A stretch of 64,000 bases of DNA from JANYGA01 sp031420415 (GCA_031420415.1 JANOMT010000037.1:1-64000), one strand, 5' to 3'. Shown: positions 34,156-42,766, numbered from the stretch's first letter. Translations and numbers: made by a program. The notes: a model not told the origin generated them from the letters alone.

Positions 34156-35196
34156 CTAGCCGCCGATCTCGCTAAAAGCCCTCATCCGACTGCCGGGCTC
34201 ACCGAGTTGGAGGTGATGGCGCTCGGGTTTGATGAGCATCCCGCCACGAAAGAGCGCCTCGAGCTCGTCGCGTGAGGCACCGGCCCGAACCGGCGTCCGT
34301 AGATCGATATGGTAATCGCCGAAGAGGCAGAGCCGCAGACGCCCGTCCGCGGTGAGCCGCACGCGATTGCACGTATCGCAATACTCGTGGCTGAGCGGAC
34401 TGATCACGCCGACCGCGCCGCGCGCCCCAGGGAAGGCGAAGTATCGCGCGGGACCGTTTCCGCCCGGGCCCGCAACGGACTCGAGACCTTCGCGTTCGCC
34501 GATGCGCGAGAGCATCTCCGAAGCCGAGACGTAGCGATCCGTTTGGTCGCCCGCGTTCTCGACGACGGGCATCATCTCGATGAAGCGCACGTAGATCGCG
34601 CGATCGCGCGTGAGTTCGGCGAAATCGAGTAATTCGTCGTCGTTAACACCGCGCATGATCACGCAATTGAGTTTAATCGGGCCTAAGCCAACGGCGTTCG
34701 CGGCATCGATTCCGGCGAGAACTCGGTCGAGCCCGGGCCGGCGCGCGATCGCTTCGAAACGATCGGCGTGCAGCGTATCGAGGGAAATATTGACGCGGCG
34801 CAGTCCGGCTTCGCGTAACTCAACGACCTGGGCCGCGAGGAGCAGACCGTTCGTGGAGAGCGAAATGTCATCGATGCCGGGAATCGCGGCGAGCGCGCGC
34901 ACGAGACTCGCGAGATCGCGCCGCACCAGCGGCTCGCCCCCCGTAAGCCGAATACTATGGACCCCGGCGGCCGCTGCCGCCGCAACGATGCGTTCGATTT
35001 CTTCAAATGAGAGAATCTCGGCCTTCGGTATCCACGGCAACCCGGCTTCGGGCATACAATACGTGCAGCGAAGATTACAACGATCGGTCACGGAGACACG
35101 CAAATACGTGATAGGCCGAGCGAAAGCGTCGGAAAGCGGGGGTTTTCCCGCACTACCAGCCATCCCGCCGATGAGATCGATTGTCTGCGCGGTCAT
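34156..35196 (-). CDS. moaA: GTP 3',8-cyclase
   Basis: A 346-aa radical-SAM enzyme. YLRVSVTDRCNLRCTYCMPE has the CxxxCxxC cluster, IRLTGGEPLVRRDL binds SAM, and the C-terminal second [4Fe-4S] site lies in HEYCDTCNRVRLTADGRLRLC. The chain ends in the required Gly-Gly. It makes the first intermediate of molybdopterin from GTP, with MoaC. The gene closes a minus-strand run that also carries moaD, moaE and moeB. No moaC is visible in the window. Confidence 0.96.
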   Translation of the reverse strand: MTAQTIDLIGGMAGSAGKPPLSDAFARPITYLRVSVTDRCNLRCTYCMPEAGLPWIPKAEILSFEEIERIVAAAAAAGVHSIRLTGGEPLVRRDLASLVRALAAIPGIDDISLSTNGLLLAAQVVELREAGLRRVNISLDTLHADRFEAIARRPGLDRVLAGIDAANAVGLGPIKLNCVIMRGVNDDELLDFAELTRDRAIYVRFIEMMPVVENAGDQTDRYVSASEMLSRIGEREGLESVAGPGGNGPARYFAFPGARGAVGVISPLSHEYCDTCNRVRLTADGRLRLCLFGDYHIDLRTPVRAGASRDELEALFRGGMLIKPERHHLQLGEPGSRMRAFSEIGG

Positions 35197-35239
35197 GGGT
35201 AGTGGTTCGCTTTCCGGGTGTGGGGCTCCGTTGCGAGAG

Positions 35240-35902
35240 CTATTTGTCCGCGAATACCGTGTCGTTGATGGCGACGTTGAGTTTGTAGTTTTTGAAATTC
35301 GACGTGACGTCGGCTTTGTAGGACGGAAAATCTACATGACCGATCTGTTTGTCCACGAGAAACGCGCCCCCGACCGATGTGTATGACTGATCGAATGCGA
35401 CGGTGCCTCCGTCTTTGTACGACCACGCGTAGGCCTTGATCGTCGCAGTCGCTTCATCGACCCGGACGTCGAGGTGCTCCACACGCCCATTTTTCTTCGG
35501 GACTAAACGAAAGACGGTCGCACCATCTTCGCTGCCGAGAACGCCGACATCGTACAGCGCGAGCCAACGGCGCGGCGGGTCGATTTTCGGATAGACCTTC
35601 TTGAATTGCGACGCGAGTGCGGGAACCGTGTCGAAGACGACCGCTTCTCTATCGGGCTTCTTATAATAGACGTTGCCGTCGAGGGACGGGCTGATGTACG
35701 GAAATGTTTTGAGGGCGACGTCCAGGTGGACGTCGGCCTTGTAAGACTTGACCGAAGCGTTGAGCGCGACGAGTCGCTTGTAGAGGCCCGTCGTTTTCGC
35801 ATCGAGCGGGGCGGCCTCGCCCTCGGCACGAGCGTGCGCGACCGGCGACAAAATCGAGAGCGCCGCTGCGAACGCAACGAGCGATAGCTTGATATTCCTC
35901 AC
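35240..35902 (-). CDS. Secreted LolA-like protein
   Basis: A 220-aa product with a clear signal peptide (LSLVAFAAALSILSPVAHARA). The mature part has alternating beta segments: VKSYKADVHLDVALKTFPY, DGNVYYKKPDREAVVFD, VDEATATIKAYAWSYKDGG and QIGHVDFPSYKADVTSNF. This resembles the LolA/LolB or outer-membrane lipoprotein-sorting fold used for hydrophobic cargo. No lipobox is present. It lies between queG and moaA on the same strand. A role with the Mo-cofactor genes is not evident, so it may be an unrelated insertion into the operon. Confidence 0.68.
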   Translation of the reverse strand: MRNIKLSLVAFAAALSILSPVAHARAEGEAAPLDAKTTGLYKRLVALNASVKSYKADVHLDVALKTFPYISPSLDGNVYYKKPDREAVVFDTVPALASQFKKVYPKIDPPRRWLALYDVGVLGSEDGATVFRLVPKKNGRVEHLDVRVDEATATIKAYAWSYKDGGTVAFDQSYTSVGGAFLVDKQIGHVDFPSYKADVTSNFKNYKLNVAINDTVFADK

Positions 35903-35938
35903 ACTTTCAGAACGCCCGAGATGGACGGAAGGTTTCCC

Positions 35939-37090
35939 CTATCTCCAAGCAATTCGTGCGGCGGCGATCTCTTCGCGTACGGAGGCGTCGCCTTCGAGCG
36001 TCGCCGCCCGCGCCAGAGCACGCGCGGCCGCGGGCGAGCCGATGCGCCCGAGCGCCCAGGCGACGTGGCCGCGCACGAGGGCGTGCGGATCGTGGGTGAG
36101 GCTCGTGGCGAGTGCGGGCACGGTCGCGCGATCGAGCATATTCCCGAGTACGACGGCTGCATTGCGACGTAAGATTGCCGCCCCGCGCCAGCCCATCGCC
36201 GTCCCACGATAGACGCGTTTGTACGTCGAACTCCGTAGCGCGAGTAACTCGAGTAAGGCGGGCGCGGCCACACTCGCGTTCTTCGGTGCGAACGCCGGGT
36301 CGATCGCGGTTCGCGCGTTGCGCGTGGGCGGGCACGCGAGGCCGCAAAGATCGCAACCCCAGAGCCAGTCACCCACGAGCGGTCGCAGCGCACGCGGAAT
36401 CGCATCGGTGCGTTGCGTGAGATCGGAGATGCACCGCGTTGCATCGATCGTATAATCGCCCCGGAGCGCGCCCGTCGGACATGCGACGACGCAACGCGTA
36501 CAGGACCCGCACGACTTTTTGAGCGGCTCGTCGGAGGCCAGTTCGAGCGTGGTCACGATCTCACCCAAAAAAACGAACGACCCGATTCCAGGCGCGATGA
36601 GGTTCGTATGTTTACCGATCCAGCCGAGCCCGGCCGCAAACGCGAAAGCACGCTCGGCTATTGGCGCGGTGTCGCAGACCACGCGCGTAACGGACGCCCC
36701 CGCGTCAACGTCGAGCGCGCGTGCGATACGGTCGAGCAGCGCGCGAACGTAATGGTGATAATCGCTCGACCAGGCGTAATTCGAAACGCGTCCACGTAGG
36801 GGCGCGTCGCCCGATTTCGCGCGCTCGGCAACGAACCGCGCGTAGGGAATCGCGACGCAGATGACGCTTCGAGCCCCGAGTAGGATCGCGCGCGGATCGC
36901 TTGCTTTTCGCGCATACGTCTCGTCGAAGCCCCACGTTGCGAGATCGCCCCGAGCGAACGATGCCGCGAGAGCATCGTAGGTCGCAACCGACGCATCGGC
37001 GGCAGCGATCGCGACGCGCACGGCACCCGCGCCCGCAGCGATACGCCGCACCGTCGCCGCACGCTCGATCGCATCGCTCGATGCGTTCAC
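35939..37090 (-). CDS. queG: Epoxyqueuosine reductase
   Basis: A 383-aa B12-dependent enzyme from GTG 37090. It has RVSNYAWSSDYHHYVRALL, the catalytic-acid-containing VCDTAPIAERAFAFAAGLGWIGKHTNLI, and two [4Fe-4S] clusters in CGSCTRCVVACPTGAL and CDLCGLACPPT. C-terminal HEAT-like repeats recognise tRNA (AILRRNAAVVLGN and HVAWALGRIG). It performs the last step of queuosine synthesis. It needs cobalamin, in line with the B12 enzyme at 13.5 kb. It sits 12 bases below moeB. Confidence 0.94.
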   Translation of the reverse strand: MNASSDAIERAATVRRIAAGAGAVRVAIAAADASVATYDALAASFARGDLATWGFDETYARKASDPRAILLGARSVICVAIPYARFVAERAKSGDAPLRGRVSNYAWSSDYHHYVRALLDRIARALDVDAGASVTRVVCDTAPIAERAFAFAAGLGWIGKHTNLIAPGIGSFVFLGEIVTTLELASDEPLKKSCGSCTRCVVACPTGALRGDYTIDATRCISDLTQRTDAIPRALRPLVGDWLWGCDLCGLACPPTRNARTAIDPAFAPKNASVAAPALLELLALRSSTYKRVYRGTAMGWRGAAILRRNAAVVLGNMLDRATVPALATSLTHDPHALVRGHVAWALGRIGSPAAARALARAATLEGDASVREEIAAARIAWR

Positions 37091-37102
37091 GATAGCGTCG
37101 CG

Positions 37103-38224
37103 TTAGAAGGCATCGAACGACGCGTCGATCACCGCGTATGCCAGTAACCCTCCGCGCAAATGTTGCAGACGACGCAATCCCGCGTCGTGCAAGCGCGCGA
37201 CCGCCCAACGTGAATTCGTGCCGATGCGGCACGCGACCACGTACGTTTTCGTCGCGTCGAGTTCGTGCATTCGTGCTTCGAGCTGCGAGAGGGGTAGCGC
37301 GAGCGACCCTGCGGGCGCACCGAAAATTGCTTCGTGCGGCTCGCGTACGTCGAGGACGATCGCATCCGGATTCGCCGCTAAAAACGCGTCGAGTTCGCTC
37401 GCTTCGAGTTCGGGAACCGTGAGCGATGCGGGCGCGGTCGGTGCCACGTCCGCGACGTCGACGATCGTTGCGTGCGCGCCGTGCAGCGCGCAGTGCGGAT
37501 CGCTCTCGATCGCAATCTCGCGCGTGCGCGCGCCGAGCGCATCGACGAGCAGCAAGCGGCCCACGAGCGTCTCGCCGATTCCGAGAATGAGCTTGAGTGC
37601 TTCGTTCGCCTGCCAGGTGCCGACGATGCCCGCGAGCACGCCGAGCACGCCGCCCTCCGCACACGATGGCACGCTGCCCTCGGGTGGCGGTTCGGGAAAG
37701 AGACAGCGATAACAAGGACCGTTCGGTGCGAAAACGGCGACCTGGCCGTCGAAGCGAAAAATCGAGCCGTAGACGTCGGGTTTACTCTCGAGACGCGCGG
37801 CATCGTTGATGAGATACCGCGCGCCGAACGTATCGGTCGCGTCGACCACGAGATCGTATGCACGAACGAGTTCGCGCGCGTTGTTCGCATCGAGACGCAG
37901 CGGATATGCTTCGACTGCGACCTGCGCGTTGAGCGCTGCGATGCGTTCCGCGACGACGTCGACTTTGCGCCGACCCACGTCGCTCGTCGCGTAGATCACT
38001 TGGCGCTGCAAATTCGTGATGTCGACCGTATCGTCATCGACGATGCCGATTCGTCCGACGCCGGCCGCCGCGAGATACTGCAGCACGGGCACGCCGAGCC
38101 CACCCGCACCGATAACGAGTACCCGCGCGCGAGCGAGTTTTTCTTGGCCGGCGAGGCCGACTTCGGGAATGAGCAGATGGCGGCTGTAGCGGCGCAGATC
38201 CCGCCGACCGGCCAAGGTGCTCAC
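37103..38224 (-). CDS. moeB: MoeB/ThiF-type adenylyltransferase with C-terminal rhodanese domain
   Basis: About 373 aa from GTG 38224, which overlaps the hydrolase stop by four bases. Residues 1-245 are the E1-like domain: RRYSRHLLIPEVGLAGQEKL, VIGAGGLGVPVLQYLAAAGVG, DDTVDITNLQRQ and the CYRCLFPEPPP zinc motif. The rhodanese domain (about 270-370) has VLDVREPHEAIFG and the active-site Cys in VVACRIGTNSR. The protein adenylates the MoaD C-terminus and may also sulfurate it. The moaD and moaE genes lie just upstream. A second role with ThiS or CysO partners is possible. Confidence 0.93.
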   Translation of the reverse strand: MSTLAGRRDLRRYSRHLLIPEVGLAGQEKLARARVLVIGAGGLGVPVLQYLAAAGVGRIGIVDDDTVDITNLQRQVIYATSDVGRRKVDVVAERIAALNAQVAVEAYPLRLDANNARELVRAYDLVVDATDTFGARYLINDAARLESKPDVYGSIFRFDGQVAVFAPNGPCYRCLFPEPPPEGSVPSCAEGGVLGVLAGIVGTWQANEALKLILGIGETLVGRLLLVDALGARTREIAIESDPHCALHGAHATIVDVADVAPTAPASLTVPELEASELDAFLAANPDAIVLDVREPHEAIFGAPAGSLALPLSQLEARMHELDATKTYVVACRIGTNSRWAVARLHDAGLRRLQHLRGGLLAYAVIDASFDAF

Positions 38225-38940
38225 CGCGGGTGCCGTTCGCCGAGCCAGGCGAGGACCGCTGCCCGAGCGTGTTCGCCCGCGTTCGTATGATCGCTTGCGA
38301 TCGTGACGTAGGTTTTGGGCTCGGGGGCGCGCTCGAAGAGCTCGCGTGAGCTCGCGTGCGAGACCATACCGTCGCGTTCGGCTGCAATGTAGAGCACGGG
38401 ACGACCCGCAAGCCCCGCGAGCGCCGCATCGAGCACGAGTTCCGTCGCGAGCACGAGCTCCGGCAACGTCAGCCCAACCACATACGCGGAGCGCAGATCG
38501 ACGACGCCGCCACGCGCGATCGCCGCGAGCGCCGAAGGACGACCGTATCCCGTCGCAATGGAGACCGCGCCTGCGATCTCGGGATCGTCGGCGCACGCGC
38601 GTAGCGCCGTCGTCGCACCCATGCTGTGCCCGATCGTGTAAATGGGTCCGGGGTACGTGGCACGCGCGTAGGCGACGGCCGCTGCGATCGTGTCCGTGAG
38701 GTCGTCGATCGACGTGAGACAGCCGCCACTGCTCCCGAGTTTATGGCCGGGAAAATCGACGGCGATCGTTCGGAAGCCGTGGCTTGCGAGAAAGGCGCAG
38801 AGAAAATCGAGGTTGTGCTTCGAGCTGGAATACCCGTGACCGACGACGAGCGTTACGTCGCGCGGGCGACGTGGTTCGTAATCGAGCGCTGCGATCGTGC
38901 CGCCATTTCGCGTTGCGAGGCGCAGCAGTTCGAGCTTCAC
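38221..38940 (-). CDS. Alpha/beta hydrolase
   Basis: A 239-aa serine hydrolase from GTG 38940, overlapping moaE's stop by four bases. It has VVGHGYSSSKHNLDFL (oxyanion region), the nucleophile elbow TIGHSMGATTAL, the acid in YIAAERDGMVSH and the base in IASDHTNAGEHA. No lid domain is obvious. The fold is certain. Its place inside a Mo-cofactor operon suggests house cleaning rather than pathway chemistry, but no substrate can be named. Confidence 0.87.
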   Translation of the reverse strand: MKLELLRLATRNGGTIAALDYEPRRPRDVTLVVGHGYSSSKHNLDFLCAFLASHGFRTIAVDFPGHKLGSSGGCLTSIDDLTDTIAAAVAYARATYPGPIYTIGHSMGATTALRACADDPEIAGAVSIATGYGRPSALAAIARGGVVDLRSAYVVGLTLPELVLATELVLDAALAGLAGRPVLYIAAERDGMVSHASSRELFERAPEPKTYVTIASDHTNAGEHARAAVLAWLGERHPR

Positions 38941-39365
38941 GGCAGCGGGGACACGTTCTCGCGCCACGACGCGTCGCCACCCGTGTAGTGTTCTTTTTTG
39001 AAGATCGCAACGCGTTTTTTGAGCTCGTCGATCGCGTACTCACAGGCATCGAATGCAGCCGCACGATGCGCGGATGCGACCGCGATTGCGACGGCGGCTT
39101 CACCGAGCGAGAGGATCCCGAGCCGGTGCACGATGGCGACACGCGCTGGCCCGAATTTCTCCGACGCCTCCGCGCCGATCGCGCGTAGCTCGGCGAGCGC
39201 GAGATCGCCGTGCGCTTCGTACGAAAGCCCCGTGACCGAGCGATCGTCATCGCTTCGTTCGCGAACGTAACCGACGAACGTGACGAGCCCACCCATCGCG
39301 TCGTTCCGCACGGCGCGAACCACGGCATCGACATCGATCGCCAAATCCGTTAAGGCATACAGCAT
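38937..39365 (-). CDS. moaE: Molybdopterin synthase catalytic subunit
   Basis: The 142-aa large subunit: GGLVTFVGYVRERSDDD, LSYEAHGDLALAEL, VAIVHRLGILSLGEAAVAIAV, AFDACEYAIDELKKRVAIFKKEHY and a final GGDASWREN. The conserved Lys of KKEHYTGG and the Arg of HRLG are present. With MoaD it adds two sulfurs to precursor Z to form molybdopterin. Its ATG shares one base with the moaD stop (TGATG). The frame reaches 39512, but the true start is at 39365. Confidence 0.96.
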   Translation of the reverse strand: MLYALTDLAIDVDAVVRAVRNDAMGGLVTFVGYVRERSDDDRSVTGLSYEAHGDLALAELRAIGAEASEKFGPARVAIVHRLGILSLGEAAVAIAVASAHRAAAFDACEYAIDELKKRVAIFKKEHYTGGDASWRENVSPLP

Positions 39366-39610
39366 CAGCCGCCTCCGAACGGCGGTAGGAGGCCGAGTTC
39401 GTCGCCGTCGGCGAGCGTCGTCGCTGCGTCGACGAAGGCCCCGTTGCGCACGAGTCGCGTCGAGCGTTCGAGTGGCGCGAGGGTGGGAAACTCGCGCGAG
39501 AGACCGGCCCACACCGCACCCGCGGTCGCACCCGCATCGATGCTGCGCTCGAGTGAATCCGACCCGACGATCTCGCGGATACGCGCGAATGGCAACACGC
39601 GGACGATCAT
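39365..39610 (-). CDS. moaD: Molybdopterin synthase sulfur carrier subunit
   Basis: An 81-aa ubiquitin-fold protein, MIVRVLPFARIREIVGSD to DGDELGLLPPFGGG. The C-terminal Gly-Gly needed for thiocarboxylation by MoeB and rhodanese is present, with one extra Gly before it. ATG 39610 is two bases after the preceding gene's stop. Short length and context make the call secure. Confidence 0.93.
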   Translation of the reverse strand: MIVRVLPFARIREIVGSDSLERSIDAGATAGAVWAGLSREFPTLAPLERSTRLVRNGAFVDAATTLADGDELGLLPPFGGG

Positions 39611-39612
39611 GC

Positions 39613-39873
39613 CTAATATCCGCCGAGGTCGGGCGTGTACCCGCGTTCGGCGAGCCATTTGCGCGAATCGTCGTGCAAGCCGAGGAGGTCGATCCGACTG
39701 CACGTCATCTTATGCAACATCACTTCCCAAAAGTGGCGCGGCTGCGCGAAGACGTCGTCGGGGATCGCGTTGTGTTCGCGCGAAAAATCTCGTAGCGCTT
39801 CCCAATCGCGCGCGGCGAGCAGATTGCGCAGATCCGATTCGTATTCGGGCGTGGGCTCGCCGGAGTCGATCAT
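39613..39873 (-). CDS. Small soluble protein of unknown function in the Mo-cofactor operon
   Basis: An 86-aa acidic, helical protein. ATG 39873 overlaps the upstream HAD stop by four bases, and its own stop is two bases before moaD. Distinct segments are EYESDLRNLLAARDWEALRDF, QPRHFWEVMLHKMTC, and a C-terminal SRKWLAERGYTPDLGGY. I recognise no family. The tight spacing on both sides shows it is a genuine coupled gene. Conserved Trp, His and Cys residues might bind a metal or nucleic acid, but this is a guess. Confidence 0.75.
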   Translation of the reverse strand: MIDSGEPTPEYESDLRNLLAARDWEALRDFSREHNAIPDDVFAQPRHFWEVMLHKMTCSRIDLLGLHDDSRKWLAERGYTPDLGGY

Positions 39874-40676
39874 ACGGGTCGCGCCTGCGCGAGTGAGACG
39901 AAGCGTTCGATGGCGAGCGCGACGCCGTCCTCGGTATTGCTCGCCGTCACGTAACGCACGCTCTGACGCACTTCGGGCAACGCGTTTGCCATCGCGACCC
40001 CGACGCCCGCCCATCGCAACATCGGCACGTCGTTGCGCGAATCGCCGATCGCGAGCACACGCTCGGGCAAGATCTGGAAATCCGCACAGAGCTGCTTGAG
40101 GGCGTTTTCCTTACTCGCGAGCTGGCTCAGGACCGCGCATTCATCGAACTCGCCCCAAGTCTCGTAGCGAAAGTTTAGCGGTAAATCACCGAACTCGGCC
40201 CGCATCGCAGCAACCGACTCTTTGCCGAGGAATCGCAAGAAAGTCGGCGCCTCGTGCAGGATATCGGCGAACGTTTTCGCCTCGCGCCACGCGGGGCCGA
40301 CCATGTCATCCATGTAGACACGCGAGCCTTCCAGACGCCAGAAATATTCTTCCGCGTAAATCGCGAGCGAAAGCCCCTTGGCCTCGGCGAATTCGACCAT
40401 CGACTTGGCATACTGGAGCGGTACGGGACGGTGTTCGAGCGTGCGATTCGCCCCGAAATCCTTCGTCAGCGCGCCATGACAGCAGATCACCGGCAAATTT
40501 AAATTGAGGTCGCGCGAAATGCGAACGGGGAGATCGGTCCCCCGGCCCGTCACGAGCACGACGCGAACGCCGTTTTCGAGGGAACGTCGGATGGCGGCCC
40601 GATTGCGGGCGGAGATTTCGTCATCCGGTGAGAGGAGCGTGCCGTCGAGATCGAGGGCGATAAGATCGATGCGCAT
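39870..40676 (-). CDS. HAD-superfamily phosphatase, Cof type
   Basis: A 268-aa protein from ATG 40676 with LIALDLDGTLLSPDDEIS (nucleophile Asp), VVLVTGRGT, and the C-terminal DxxxD motif in VLAIGDSRNDVPMLRWAGVGVAMANA. The large cap domain (C2) is typical of Cof/YbjI-like sugar-phosphate or nucleotide phosphatases. The substrate is not deducible. It heads the minus-strand operon with the 86-aa gene and moaD. The divergent exported-protein gene begins 111 bases away. Confidence 0.92.
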   Translation of the reverse strand: MRIDLIALDLDGTLLSPDDEISARNRAAIRRSLENGVRVVLVTGRGTDLPVRISRDLNLNLPVICCHGALTKDFGANRTLEHRPVPLQYAKSMVEFAEAKGLSLAIYAEEYFWRLEGSRVYMDDMVGPAWREAKTFADILHEAPTFLRFLGKESVAAMRAEFGDLPLNFRYETWGEFDECAVLSQLASKENALKQLCADFQILPERVLAIGDSRNDVPMLRWAGVGVAMANALPEVRQSVRYVTASNTEDGVALAIERFVSLAQARPV

Positions 40677-40787
40677 GGGGCTCCGAACCGTTAGAGGAGG
40701 CGCAGCTGCGCTCCTGTGCTCGCAGCATTCCAACGTCGGGGGCACACCTTGAAACGAGCATGTGGAGGCTTACGTTATACGGGCATC

Positions 40788-41183
40788 ATGACGCCGCTTT
40801 CATCACGCATCGCGCTCGCGATTGCCCTCGCAGCATTCGCGACTTCTGCCGCGCCTGCGTTCGCCGCAGCGGGGTGTTCGAACGACGCGTTCACCGTTTC
40901 CGGCTCGGCGCTTACCGTCGAAATTTGCGCCCCCGTAACGCGGCCCATCGGTAAATCGCCGGTCCTCGCGATCGCGACGCTCACGGCACGCGGCCAGGCC
41001 ACACTCGTGCGGAGAGTCTCGCTCGACGTCATCTCTTCGAATGAAGTGTCGCATACGATCGACGATGCGCCCTTGCAATCTCTTGGGATCGCCGGCACGC
41101 TCCACATGACGATCGGCTACAAAGCCGGGGCCGTCCGCTTAGAGCACGCGCTACTCGTTCCCGGTGCCATCGCACTGAAATAG
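40788..41183 (+). CDS. Small exported protein of unknown function
   Basis: A 131-aa product. Residues 1-26 form a signal peptide ending AAPAFAAAG. The mature part is beta-rich with IGKSPVLAIATLTARGQATLV and IAGTLHMTIGYKAGAVRLEHAL. It has two cysteines (CSND and EICAP) that could pair. No family is recognised. There is no ribosome site before ATG 40788, and a TTATAC hexamer ends eight bases upstream, so the mRNA may be leaderless. Confidence 0.7.
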   Translation: MTPLSSRIALAIALAAFATSAAPAFAAAGCSNDAFTVSGSALTVEICAPVTRPIGKSPVLAIATLTARGQATLVRRVSLDVISSNEVSHTIDDAPLQSLGIAGTLHMTIGYKAGAVRLEHALLVPGAIALK

Positions 41184-41332
41184 CCGCCAGGCGCAACCGC
41201 AGCGCGGTCGCTGCGTTTTCCTTGACAGCATGAGACGCCGATATATCGCATACTCGAGCGCCAAGTTGCTCGACTGTCCCCCACCCGCCGCCACGCGCTC
41301 GTTTTACACGGACGCGGGGTAAGCGCTCTGCG
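41184..41332 (+). other. Short intergenic region with a possible promoter
   Basis: The 149-base gap contains TTGACA at 41222-41227. The best downstream -10-like hexamers (tatatc at 41242 or catact at 41249) are at poor spacing, so the promoter call is weak. Nothing else is recognised here. Confidence 0.3.
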
Positions 41333-42766
41333 ATGGGATGCACCGCGCTCGATCCGACCATGACCGCCCGCGACCAGGCGCTCTTCCTCAACGATAAGAT
41401 GCCCGAAGGACTCTTCGCCGGCGTCGGAGTCGACCAAAGCCGCGTCGCCTGGCGACTCTCACCCGAACCCTTTTGGCTCTCGCCGCAAACGTACGCCGCG
41501 ATCGAGAAATTGGGACCGGATCTCCTCCGATTTTATCGGGCGCTCGCGAGCCTTTATCAGCGTAGCGCGCGCGGCACGGCGCCGGCCTTCATCGCGGAAT
41601 ATCTCGATATCGGCAAACCCGAATCGATGATCAAACTCGGGCGTCAAAATCGCTTCAAGGGCGAAATACCCGGCGTCATCCGACCCGACCTCATCCTCAC
41701 CGACGGAGGCTTCATCGCATCGGAGCTCGACAGCATCCCCGGCGGCATGGGCTTCGTCGGCGCGATGGCGCAAGCATATTGCGAACTCGGATATGATACC
41801 GTGGGCGATCGCGAAGGCATGCTCGATGGTCTCGCCGCGATGCTCGCCGCGACCGCCGGCAACGCTTCTCCAACGACGGCGATGGTCGTATCGCAAGAAG
41901 CCGACGATTACCGCGCCGAGCTCGCCTGGCTCGCGGGCGCGATGAACGCACGCGGCCTCGGCGCGACCTATGTCTGTCGCCCCGAAGAGATCGTCTTCAC
42001 CGAAGACGCGCTCTTCGTGCGCCTCCCCGACGGCGAAGAAAAAAAGATCGACGTCCTGTATCGAAACTTCGAACTCTTCGATCTGCTCAACGTCCCCAAG
42101 CAAGATCTGATGCTCTACGCGGCCCGCCATAACCGCGTGAAGATGACGCCGCCGCCCAAAGCGCATCTCGAAGAGAAACTTGCGTTCGCGCTCCTGCACC
42201 ATCCCGCGCTCGCGAAGCTCTGGCGTGCCGAACTCGGCGATGCGATGACGCGTCTGCAGACGATTTTTCCCCAGACGTGGATTCTCGATCCGCGACCGTT
42301 TCCGCCGCAAGCCGCAATCGTGGGCCTTACGGCGGCAGGCGAGCCCGTGTATGCGTGGGATCAGCTCGTAGCACTCGGCAAGAGCGAGCGCGATTACGTC
42401 GTGAAACCCTCGGGCTTCTCCGAACTCGCGTGGGGCTCGCGCGGGGTAAAAGTCGCGAACGACCTCACGAAAGAAGATTGGGAGCTCACGCTCAACGACG
42501 CGCTCGCGTCATATTCCAAAACGCCGTATATTCTGCAACGTTTTCACAAGGGGAAGCGCGTTCGCGTACCCTATTTCGACCGAAAGACCGACGATATCGC
42601 AACGCTCGACGGGCGGGTTCGTTTATGTCCGTACTATTTCGTCGAGGGCGACGGCGTGAAACTCGGCGGCATCCTCGCGACGATCGCGCCGGCCGATAAG
42701 CGACTCATCCACGGCATGTCCGATGCCGTCATGTCGCCCTGCAGCGTCCGCGAAGGCGGCTACTAG
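41333..42766 (+). CDS. Unassigned protein with ATP-grasp-like (glutathionylspermidine-synthase-like) features
   Basis: A 477-aa soluble protein. The first half has IRPDLILTDGGFIASELDSI followed by PGGMGFVGAM, which resembles the pre-ATP-grasp part of glutathionylspermidine-synthase-like or circularly permuted ATP-grasp proteins. The second half has DYVVKPSGFSELAWGSRGV, a Lys plus glycine-rich loop like an ATP-grasp flap, then YILQRFHKGKRV and VRLCPYYFVEGDGVKLGGILATI. That suggests a ligase joining an acyl and an amine group. The family is not firmly identified. Its stop shares CTAG with that of phoU. Confidence 0.6.
   Translation: MGCTALDPTMTARDQALFLNDKMPEGLFAGVGVDQSRVAWRLSPEPFWLSPQTYAAIEKLGPDLLRFYRALASLYQRSARGTAPAFIAEYLDIGKPESMIKLGRQNRFKGEIPGVIRPDLILTDGGFIASELDSIPGGMGFVGAMAQAYCELGYDTVGDREGMLDGLAAMLAATAGNASPTTAMVVSQEADDYRAELAWLAGAMNARGLGATYVCRPEEIVFTEDALFVRLPDGEEKKIDVLYRNFELFDLLNVPKQDLMLYAARHNRVKMTPPPKAHLEEKLAFALLHHPALAKLWRAELGDAMTRLQTIFPQTWILDPRPFPPQAAIVGLTAAGEPVYAWDQLVALGKSERDYVVKPSGFSELAWGSRGVKVANDLTKEDWELTLNDALASYSKTPYILQRFHKGKRVRVPYFDRKTDDIATLDGRVRLCPYYFVEGDGVKLGGILATIAPADKRLIHGMSDAVMSPCSVREGGY

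Noticed and set aside
33523..34275. 250-codon plus-strand frame across the PsiE-like gene
   Set aside because: It is a shifted frame over the PsiE-like gene and runs on into moaA; composition is random Arg-rich.
41222..41254. Sigma-70 promoter for the ATP-grasp-like gene
   Set aside because: TTGACA is perfect, but the possible -10 hexamers are 14 or 21 bases away, so I list it only as a weak hint.
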